Shown here: piece after piece, positions 6,317 through 12,422 of the stretch
Layout of the letters: the number at the start of each line of letters is the position of its first letter
Numbering within the stretch: position 1 is the stretch's first letter
Origin: DASSTJ01 sp035707965
Lineage (GTDB): Bacteria; Actinomycetota; Actinomycetes; Actinomycetales; Angustibacteraceae
DNA: 21,057 bases
NCBI GenBank assembly: GCA_035707965.1
Contig: DASSTJ010000041.1
Location: forward strand, 1-21,057
Direction: 5' to 3'
The notes under the pieces: model-generated
What the model was told of the DNA's origin: nothing
Databases searched by the model: none
The model's input: only the letters and a program-made list of their open reading frames with translations
Position numbers and translations under genes: made by a program

Positions 6317-7504
6317 GTGACCGGACTGCCCGAGACCGCCTTCACGACGCCACAGGCGTCCGCGGCGACCGGTGAGCAGGCGTGGCTGTCGGCCATGCTC
6401 GAGGTCGAGCGCGCGCTGGCGTCGGCCGCGGCGCAGGTCGGCGTCGTGAGGCCAGAGAACGCGCAGGCCGTGGTGGACGCCTGCGACGAGGGCGCGCTCG
6501 ACGCCGACGCGATCCGCGCCGCGGTCGTCAGCGACGCGACCCCCGTGGTCGAGCTGGTGCGCCAGCTGCGCGCCAGGGTGCCCGAGGACGCCCAGGAAGC
6601 GGTGCACGTGGCCGCCACCAGCCAGGACGTGGTCGACACCGCGATGGTGCTCGTCTGTCGTCGCGCGATCGACGGCGTCGTCGCCGACGCGGCTGTCGTG
6701 ACCGACCTGCTCGCCCGTCTGGCGCAGCGCCATCGCGATGACGTCCAGACCGGACGCACCCTGCTGCAGGACGGCGCGGTGACGACGTTCGGCGCTCTTG
6801 CCGCGTCGCGCCTCGTGGCCGTCGACGACGCGCTCGACACGCTCCAGGCGGTCGTGCGCGATCGGCTCTGCCTCCAGCTCGGCGGCGCGGTCGGAACCCT
6901 GGCGCCGGTGAAGGACGTGGCGGCGGAGTACCTGACGGCGGTGGCGCACCGGCTCGGCCTCCCCGAGCCCGTGACGCCGTGGCACACGAGCCGCGGCCGC
7001 GTGGCCCAGCTGGTGTCGGCGTGCGCGGTGCTCACCGGAGAGCTGGCCGCCGTCGCGCACGACGTCGTGCTGCTCTCGCAGTCGTCGGTCGCCGAGGTGA
7101 CGGTGGCGCACCCTGGCGGGTCGTCAGCCATGCCGCACAAGCGCAACCCCGCGTCGGCCGTGCTCGTCCTGGCCTGCGCACGCCGCACCCCGGGCCTCGT
7201 CGCCACCGTGCTGTCCGGCATGCCGCAAGAGCTCCAGCGGTCAGCCGGGTCCTGGCAGGCCGAGTGGGCCGTCGTCAGCGAGGTGCTGCGGCTGGTGGCC
7301 GCCGCAGCCGCTCACACCAGGCGCACGCTCGACGGTCTCGTCGTCGACACCGGCCGCATGGCGAGAAACGCCGAGGCCCTCGGCAGCCCGCTCGACGCCG
7401 GCGCCGCCGGGCTCGTCGTCGACCGCGCTCTCACAGCGCACCACGAGCGCCGGGCGGCGAGGCCGACGACGACCGGGGACGCGATGACCGTGGAGACGCG
7501 ATGA
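6317..7504 (+). CDS. pcaB: 3-carboxy-cis,cis-muconate cycloisomerase
   Basis: This 395-residue fumarase/aspartase-superfamily member should lactonise 3-carboxymuconate to 4-carboxymuconolactone. The superfamily signature GGSSAMPHKRNPAS spans residues 267-280, and TSQDVVDTA is at 101-109. Two features are odd. The conserved segment usually read as LLQHAxPTTFG is LLQDGAVTTFG here (149-159), with Asp152 where many superfamily members carry a catalytic histidine. The protein is also roughly 50 residues shorter at the C-terminus than the usual 450-residue PcaB. The GTG start has a good AGGAG. The 3' end overlaps pcaD by four bases. Operon position makes the assignment firm even if catalysis differs in detail. 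Confidence 0.9.
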   Translation: MTGLPETAFTTPQASAATGEQAWLSAMLEVERALASAAAQVGVVRPENAQAVVDACDEGALDADAIRAAVVSDATPVVELVRQLRARVPEDAQEAVHVAATSQDVVDTAMVLVCRRAIDGVVADAAVVTDLLARLAQRHRDDVQTGRTLLQDGAVTTFGALAASRLVAVDDALDTLQAVVRDRLCLQLGGAVGTLAPVKDVAAEYLTAVAHRLGLPEPVTPWHTSRGRVAQLVSACAVLTGELAAVAHDVVLLSQSSVAEVTVAHPGGSSAMPHKRNPASAVLVLACARRTPGLVATVLSGMPQELQRSAGSWQAEWAVVSEVLRLVAAAAAHTRRTLDGLVVDTGRMARNAEALGSPLDAGAAGLVVDRALTAHHERRAARPTTTGDAMTVETR

Positions 7505-8277
7505 CCACCCGGCTCGGCCACGACGTCCAGGGCGACCCGGACGCACCCGTGCTGGTCCTCAGCAGCTCGTTGGGCACGACGCGCGACATGTGGCAGCCGC
7601 AGCTGCCGTCGCTCACGCGCCTGTTCCGCGTGGTGCGCTTCGACCACCGCGGACACGGTGGCTCCGACGCGCCGGCCGGGCCCTACCGCATCGAGGACCT
7701 CGGCCACGACGTGCTGGCTCTGCTCGACGACCTCGGCGTCGGACGATTCAGCTACGCGGGGGTGTCGCTCGGCGGCATGGTCGGCCTGTGGCTCGCCTCC
7801 ACCGGCGAGCGGCGCGTCGACCGGCTCGCCGCCATCTGCACGTCGGCGCACCCGGACGGCAGAGCCGCCTGGCGCGGGCGGGCCGCCGCCGTGCGCGCCG
7901 CCGGCACGGGGTCCGTCGCAGCCGACGTCGTCAGTCGGTGGTTCGAGCCGGGGTGGGCAGGCGTCCACCCGGGCGAGGTCGCGCGCTTCGTCGCCGCGCT
8001 GTCCGACGAGGTGGACGACGAGGCGTACGCGGCGTGCTGCGACCTGCTCGCCGACCTCGACCTACGGCCCCGGCTGGGCGACGTCTCGGCGGACACGCTG
8101 GTGGTGGCGGGGTCCGACGACGTCGCCCTTCCCGCCGACCCGCACTCGCAGGTGATCGCCGACGGCGTGCCCGGCAGTCGCCTCGAGGTCGTGCAGCGAG
8201 CGGGGCACCTGGCCACCGTCGACCGCGCCGACCGCTGCACCCGGCTCCTGATCGACCATCTCGGAGGTGGCACATGA
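7501..8277 (+). CDS. pcaD: 3-oxoadipate enol-lactonase (alpha/beta hydrolase)
   Basis: This 258-residue alpha/beta hydrolase opens beta-ketoadipate enol-lactone to beta-ketoadipate. The nucleophile is S89 in GVSLGGM, the acid is D206 or D207 in VAGSDDVALP, and the base is H236 in RAGHLATVDR. The oxyanion segment SSSLGTTRDMW and the RFDHRGHGGSDAP strand are typical of PcaD. It starts at an ATG overlapping the pcaB stop by four bases and ends overlapping pcaC by four bases. Many actinobacteria carry pcaD and pcaC fused as pcaL; here they are separate reading frames with an ATGA junction. Confidence 0.94.
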   Translation: MTTRLGHDVQGDPDAPVLVLSSSLGTTRDMWQPQLPSLTRLFRVVRFDHRGHGGSDAPAGPYRIEDLGHDVLALLDDLGVGRFSYAGVSLGGMVGLWLASTGERRVDRLAAICTSAHPDGRAAWRGRAAAVRAAGTGSVAADVVSRWFEPGWAGVHPGEVARFVAALSDEVDDEAYAACCDLLADLDLRPRLGDVSADTLVVAGSDDVALPADPHSQVIADGVPGSRLEVVQRAGHLATVDRADRCTRLLIDHLGGGT

Positions 8278-8723
8278 CCGGACCACGACCGGCGGACGAC
8301 GACCGTCGTGACCAGGTGCTCCGGGCCGGTCTCGAGGTGCGCCGGGCGGTTCTCGGTGACGCGCACGTCGATCGAGCCGTGGCAGCCACCGACGAGCTGA
8401 ACCGCGACTTCCAGGAGCTGATCACGCGCTACGCCTGGGGTGAGGTGTGGTCGCGCCCGGGTCTCGACCGTCGCACCCGGTCGTGCCTCACGCTCGCCCT
8501 GCTCACCGCGCTCGGATGCCACGACGAGCTCGCCATGCACGTCCGCTCCGCCCTGACCAACGGGCTGACGCGGGACGAGATCGCCGAGGTGCTGCTGCAC
8601 ACGGCCGTCTACGCTGGCGTGCCCGCCGCCAACGCCGCCTTCGCGGTCGCCCGTGCGGCGCTGGCCGAGATCGATGCTGAGGCGGACGCCGCGCCCACCG
8701 ACCGAGAGGACTCCCGTGGCTGA
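8274..8723 (+). CDS. pcaC: 4-carboxymuconolactone decarboxylase
   Basis: This 149-residue member of the AhpD/carboxymuconolactone decarboxylase fold converts 4-carboxymuconolactone to the enol-lactone used by PcaD. Diagnostic segments are FQELITRYAWGEVWSRPGL (about 51-69), RSCLTLALLTALGCHDELAM, and EIAEVLLHTAVYAGVPAAN. The length is close to the stand-alone PcaC of other bacteria. It starts at an ATG overlapping the pcaD stop by four bases (ATGA), and its last eight bases overlap the regulator that follows. Confidence 0.95.
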   Translation: MTGPRPADDDRRDQVLRAGLEVRRAVLGDAHVDRAVAATDELNRDFQELITRYAWGEVWSRPGLDRRTRSCLTLALLTALGCHDELAMHVRSALTNGLTRDEIAEVLLHTAVYAGVPAANAAFAVARAALAEIDAEADAAPTDREDSRG

Positions 8724-9537
8724 CGACACCGCCTCCGACGGGGTCCGCCCCGCCGACTTCGTGCAATCGCTCGAACGTGGCCTCGCAGTGATCCGCGCCT
8801 TCGACGCCGAGCACCCGACGATGACCCTCAGCGAGGTGGCTCGGCAGACCGGCCTCACCCGCGCGGCCGCACGCCGCTTCCTGCGCACGTTGGTCGCCCT
8901 CAAGTACATGCGCACCGACGGTCGCCTGTTCTCCCTGCGGCCGCGCATCCTCGAGCTCGGCTACGCGTACCTGTCCAGCCTGTCGCTGCCGGAGGTCGCG
9001 ATGCCCCACCTCGAGCACCTCGTCGAGGAGGTGCACGAGTCCAGCTCGGTGTCGGTGCTGGACGGCGACGAGGTCGTGTACGTGGCGCGGGTACCCACCA
9101 AGCGCATCATGACGGTCGGGATCAACGTCGGCACGCGGTTCCCGGCCCACGTGACGTCGATGGGCCGGGTGCTGCTCGCCGCGCACACGGACGACTGGCT
9201 GCAGGGCTACCTCTCGTCGGTGCGCCTGCAGCCGCTGACCGAGCGCACCATCACCGACCGCGCCGAGCTGCTCGCCGAGCTGCGACGCGTGCGCGAGCAG
9301 GGCTGGACGATCATCGACCAGGAGCTCGAGGCGGGCCTGCGGTCCATCGCCGCACCGATCCACGACACGACCGGGGCCGTGGTCGCCGCCGTCAACGTCT
9401 CGGCCCACGCCACCCGGGGGTCGATCGACACCGTGCGAGACGAGCTGCTGCCGCCGCTGCTGGAGTGCGCGCGGCGCATCGAGGACGACCTGCGGGTCGG
9501 CCAGCCCGCCACGTCCCGGACGGGCCGGCCGGTGTGA
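8716..9537 (+). CDS. pcaR: IclR-family transcriptional regulator, probable PcaR/PobR-type regulator of the pca operon
   Basis: This 273-residue protein has an N-terminal winged helix-turn-helix (about residues 15-75, recognition region LSEVARQTGLTRAAARRFL) and a C-terminal IclR effector domain ending in AAPIHDTTGAVVAAVNVS. The segments RFLRTLVALKYM and LSSLSLPEVAMPHLE resemble the PcaR/PcaU/PobR subgroup that senses protocatechuate pathway compounds. It is the last gene of the operon and starts at GTG 8716 within pcaC, preceded by GAGAGGA. Placement suggests that it controls the operon, and perhaps the divergent aldehyde dehydrogenase, through the dyads between 2904 and 3131. Whether it activates or represses cannot be told. 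Confidence 0.87.
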   Translation: MADDTASDGVRPADFVQSLERGLAVIRAFDAEHPTMTLSEVARQTGLTRAAARRFLRTLVALKYMRTDGRLFSLRPRILELGYAYLSSLSLPEVAMPHLEHLVEEVHESSSVSVLDGDEVVYVARVPTKRIMTVGINVGTRFPAHVTSMGRVLLAAHTDDWLQGYLSSVRLQPLTERTITDRAELLAELRRVREQGWTIIDQELEAGLRSIAAPIHDTTGAVVAAVNVSAHATRGSIDTVRDELLPPLLECARRIEDDLRVGQPATSRTGRPV

Positions 9538-9541
9538 GCCG

Positions 9542-10360
9542 TCAGACGCGACCGATCTGCACGCGCCAGAGCGCCGGGCCCTGCTCCAGGTAGTCCCAGC
9601 TGATCTGGCCGGGGTTCATGGCCTCGAGCTGGTACCGCAACGGCTTCGGGTCGTGGTCGTTGGCCAGCACGAACGCCTCGCCCGGGGCCAGCTCGGCGAC
9701 CATGCCGAAGATCCGCTCGTGCCTGGCCGCGTGGGGCAGGGAGCGGACGTCGAGGTCGCCAGGCTGCGCCCAGCCGGTCATCTCCTCGGCTCCGCCGCCG
9801 CAGCCGCAGCCGCCGCACCCGCAGCCGCCCTGCTGCTCTTGCGCGACGTTCCCCTGCTCGCTGCCGGCGTGGCCGAGGATCTCGTGCATGCCGTCGAGCA
9901 GGCCCGCCAGGTTGACGCGCTCCAGCACGAGAGCCGGCAGCAGCTGGTCGTTCTCCTTGGCGAGGTGCGTCTCGAACAGGACGCGGACCGCGAGCGCGGT
10001 CGACGCCATGCCGACGGGGGTGCGCGCCTCCGCGAGCCGCTCCACCAGCGCCTGGAGGCGGCGGTGGTCGGCGACCATGGCGGCGACCAGCAGCCGGCTC
10101 GGCGCCAGCGTCGAGCCCACCTGGTAGAGCGTCTGCTCCTCGGCCACCGCGTGCGGCAGGACCTCGTCGCGCAGCAGCTCGACGAACGCGTCCCGGTGCG
10201 GGGTGACGTCGGCGAGGCGCTCGGCGGCGTCCACCACGGCGGAGCAGCGCGTCGCCACCGCCTGCGCCAGCTGGGCGTGGTGGCCGAGGATCGCGTCCAG
10301 GGTCTGGGCCTGCGAAGGGGCCGCCTGGCCCGATGACGCGGACGACGTGGTCACGGACAT
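9542..10360 (-). CDS. Hemerythrin HHE domain - Cys-rich linker - DUF2249 protein
   Basis: This 272-residue cytosolic protein has two recognisable parts. Residues 20-160 form a hemerythrin-like four-helix bundle with candidate di-iron ligands H28, H70, E74, H99, H132 and E136. Residues about 202-272 are a DUF2249 domain (LDVRSLPHAARHERIF, ANDHDPKPLRYQLEA, WRVQIGR). The linker contains CGCGGCGC with cysteines 180, 182, 185 and 187, which could bind metal. The ATG at 10360 is chosen over one 20 codons upstream because GAGGAG lies eight bases before it. Such proteins are often linked to nitric-oxide or oxygen handling; this one is divergent from the nitrite-reductase operon. It converges on the pca regulator with only four bases between stops. 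Confidence 0.9.
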   Translation of the reverse strand: MSVTTSSASSGQAAPSQAQTLDAILGHHAQLAQAVATRCSAVVDAAERLADVTPHRDAFVELLRDEVLPHAVAEEQTLYQVGSTLAPSRLLVAAMVADHRRLQALVERLAEARTPVGMASTALAVRVLFETHLAKENDQLLPALVLERVNLAGLLDGMHEILGHAGSEQGNVAQEQQGGCGCGGCGCGGGAEEMTGWAQPGDLDVRSLPHAARHERIFGMVAELAPGEAFVLANDHDPKPLRYQLEAMNPGQISWDYLEQGPALWRVQIGRV

Positions 10361-10470
10361 GCAGTGGTCTCCTCGACTCGGCGGGGCGTCTGTCCCCGGC
10401 ATGAGGGCCCGCACCGGCACGCGATCCGCCGCCGGTTGTCAGAGGCCGACTTGTTTTTACTCCATGGGTC
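10361..10470. other. Divergent promoter region of the nitrite/NO module
   Basis: This 110-base region lies between the hemerythrin-DUF2249 gene and the winged-helix regulator. An AT-rich island (TTGTTTTTACTCC, 10451-10463) stands out in the GC-rich surroundings. CGGTTG at 10433-10438 is repeated inverted as CAACCG at 10481-10486, but the arms are 42 bases apart and may be chance. No clear FNR-, DNR- or NsrR-type box was recognised. Confidence 0.4.
10436..10463 (+). promoter_or_regulatory. Predicted promoter of the nitrite-reductase operon, giving a leaderless mRNA
   Basis: TTGTCA (10436-10441) and TACTCC (10458-10463) are 16 bases apart. Initiation about seven bases downstream of the -10 would fall at or beside GTG 10471, the first codon of the regulator. 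No Shine-Dalgarno sequence precedes that codon, which agrees with leaderless translation, common in actinobacteria. Confidence 0.4.
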
Positions 10471-11226
10471 GTGAAAACTGCAACCGTGCCCGTCGTCCCG
10501 TCGTCTCGGACGCACCACCAGGTGCTCGCGAGCGCCAGCCGCACCGCTGTGCTGCAGGCGCTGCGTGACGCTGCCTCCCCCCGCGGTGTCGCCGAGGTCG
10601 CCGAGCAGATCGGCCTCCACCAGAACACCGTCCGCGGCCACCTCGACGTGCTCGTGGACGCCGGCTACGCCGTCCGGCGTACCGAGACACCGCGCGGACC
10701 CGGCCGTCCGCGCGTCGTCTACGAGGCCACCGACGCGCCTGAGGACGGCAGCAACTACAAGCTCCTCGCCGAGGTGCTGGCCGAGTACGTGGCTGCGACG
10801 GCCGCGCACCCGGCCGAGGCCGCAGCATCGGCCGGTCGGGCCTGGGCCGCGGGCTCGACGGGCGCCGGCGCGGGGCCAGGCGATGCGGCGGGCGTCGACG
10901 GCACTGCCGCCGACGGGCAGGCGGTCCTGCAGGGCCTGGTCCGGCTGCTGGCGGACGGCGGGTTCCAGCCGGAGGTCGTGCCGGGCAGCGACGAGATCCA
11001 CCTGCGCCACTGTCCTTTCGGCGAGCTGGCCGTCACCCACCCGGACGTCGTCTGCGGCGCCCATCTCGGCATCATCCAGGCGAGCCTGGAGCGGCTCGGC
11101 GGGCCGGTCGGTCGCGCCCGGCTCCTGCCGCTCGTCGAACCCGGCCTGTGCGTCGCCCACCTGCACGGCGACGCCCCCGGCCCCTACCGCGACGACGCCG
11201 GCGACGACCCCGGCCCGACAGCGTGA
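10471..11226 (+). CDS. Winged-helix transcriptional regulator with C-terminal cysteine motif (SufR-like), probable NO/redox sensor
   Basis: This 251-residue regulator has an N-terminal ArsR/DeoR-like winged helix (about 15-88: SRTAVLQALRD, VAEQIGLHQNTVRGHLDVL, PGRPRVVYEAT). The C-terminal domain contains HCPFGELAVTHPDVVCGAHLG (C181, C195) and later PLVEPGLCVAHL (C227). Regulators of this build, including the SufR group, bind an iron-sulfur cluster through such cysteines; only three cysteines are obvious here, and H180 or another residue may complete a site. It is first in an operon with an NnrS-like protein and a copper nitrite reductase, so sensing NO or redox state and controlling these genes is inferred. 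GTG 10471 lacks a ribosome binding site and is probably a leaderless start. The stop overlaps the next gene by four bases. Confidence 0.82.
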   Translation: MKTATVPVVPSSRTHHQVLASASRTAVLQALRDAASPRGVAEVAEQIGLHQNTVRGHLDVLVDAGYAVRRTETPRGPGRPRVVYEATDAPEDGSNYKLLAEVLAEYVAATAAHPAEAAASAGRAWAAGSTGAGAGPGDAAGVDGTAADGQAVLQGLVRLLADGGFQPEVVPGSDEIHLRHCPFGELAVTHPDVVCGAHLGIIQASLERLGGPVGRARLLPLVEPGLCVAHLHGDAPGPYRDDAGDDPGPTA

Positions 11227-12422
11227 GCACCCGTCCAGCTCCCCGGCCACAGCTCGCGCGCGGCCGGCTCCCGGTCCTGGCGCTCGGTGGCATCTGCCTG
11301 CTGCTCGGCCTGACCGGCGGCCTCGCCCGCCTGGGCGCCGGCACCCCCAGCCCGCAGAGCGCCGCGGCCGGCCACGGGGTGCTGATGACGCTGGGCTTCC
11401 TCGGGACGCTGATCTCGCTGGAGCGCGCCGTCGCGCTGCGACACGCGTGGGGGTACCTGGCGCCGGTGCTGTCGGGGCTCGGCGGCATCGCCTACGTCGC
11501 GGGCGCGCCCGCACCCGGCCCGGCGTTGCTCTTCGCGGCGGCGGGTGCCTGGCTCATCGGCGCCTACCTGGTGATGTGGCAGGTCCAGCCCGCCCTGCAC
11601 ATCGCGATCCAGATGCTCGGCGCCATCGCGTGGTGGGCGGCCGCCCTCCTGTGGCTGATCGGTCGCGGCCTGCCGGCGATCGTCCCCTGGCTCGCCGCGT
11701 ACGTGATCCTCACGATCTCGGGTGAACGGCTCGAGCTCGCCCGCGTGGCGCTCCGGGGCACCCGGCACTTGCCCGGGCTGGTCATCTGGTCGGTGCTCAT
11801 CATGGCCGGGCCCGCCGTCAGCGTGCTGCGTCCGGTGGCTGGCGGTCGCGTGTTCGGCGTCGGCCTGCTCGTGCTAGCGGCCTGGCTCGTGCGGTACGAC
11901 GTCGCCCGGCGAACGGTGCGCACGTCGGGGCTCACCCGGTACATGGCGGTGTGCCTGCTGACCGGCTACGTCTGGCTGACGCTGGCGGGCGTGCTGTGGG
12001 TGGTCGAGGGGCAGATCGCGTCAGGCCCCGGCTACGACGGCGCGGTGCACGCCGTGTTCTTCGGGTACGCCATGTCCATGGTGCTCGGGCACGCGCCGGT
12101 CATCCTGCCGGCCGTCCTGCGGGTGCGCCTGCCGCACCACCCGCGCGACTACGCGGTCCTGGCCCTGCTGCACGTCTCCTTCGCCCTCCGCATCCTCGGC
12201 GGTGACCTGGCGGGTGTCGACGCCCTGCGCGTGCTCGGCGGCTCGCTGGGGGTCGTGACGCTCCTCGCCTTCGTGGCCAACGCCATCTCCTCGATCATCG
12301 GCGCCCAGCGCGCCGCCGACGTCCGGCCCGCACCGGCCGCTCCCCGCGCCGCGGCCGCCCGGGCGGCGGCGCCCGGCTCGCCGTCCCCCGCGGCCTCCGG
12401 CACGCCGTCCGAGGACCGGTGA
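11223..12422 (+). CDS. NnrS-like polytopic membrane protein
   Basis: This 399-residue integral membrane protein has about ten to twelve hydrophobic segments and an Ala/Pro-rich cytosolic tail from about residue 362. It starts at a GTG overlapping the regulator stop by four bases. Conserved-looking polar residues lie in the membrane: H51 and E67 (H-x15-E), H125, and the segment HAVFFGYAMSMVLGHAPVIL at 276-295, followed by PAVLR (296-300). That segment recalls the HAxxxGxxxxMxLG motif of the NnrS family, heme/copper membrane proteins tied to tolerance of NO and related stress. The same motif occurs, ungapped, in the membrane half of the next gene. The exact biochemical function is unknown. Assignment to NnrS proper rather than a sister family is moderate. 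Confidence 0.72.
   Translation: MSTRPAPRPQLARGRLPVLALGGICLLLGLTGGLARLGAGTPSPQSAAAGHGVLMTLGFLGTLISLERAVALRHAWGYLAPVLSGLGGIAYVAGAPAPGPALLFAAAGAWLIGAYLVMWQVQPALHIAIQMLGAIAWWAAALLWLIGRGLPAIVPWLAAYVILTISGERLELARVALRGTRHLPGLVIWSVLIMAGPAVSVLRPVAGGRVFGVGLLVLAAWLVRYDVARRTVRTSGLTRYMAVCLLTGYVWLTLAGVLWVVEGQIASGPGYDGAVHAVFFGYAMSMVLGHAPVILPAVLRVRLPHHPRDYAVLALLHVSFALRILGGDLAGVDALRVLGGSLGVVTLLAFVANAISSIIGAQRAADVRPAPAAPRAAAARAAAPGSPSPAASGTPSEDR

Noticed and set aside
5482..7221. 579-residue minus-strand open frame opposite pcaG and pcaB
   Set aside because: Low-complexity Ser/Thr/Ala/Arg composition, spanning two clear genes on the other strand; a shadow frame.
9538..9541. Terminator between pcaR and the hemerythrin gene
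   Set aside because: Only four bases separate the convergent stops. The GGCCGGCC palindrome nearby has no T tract and lies inside coding sequence.
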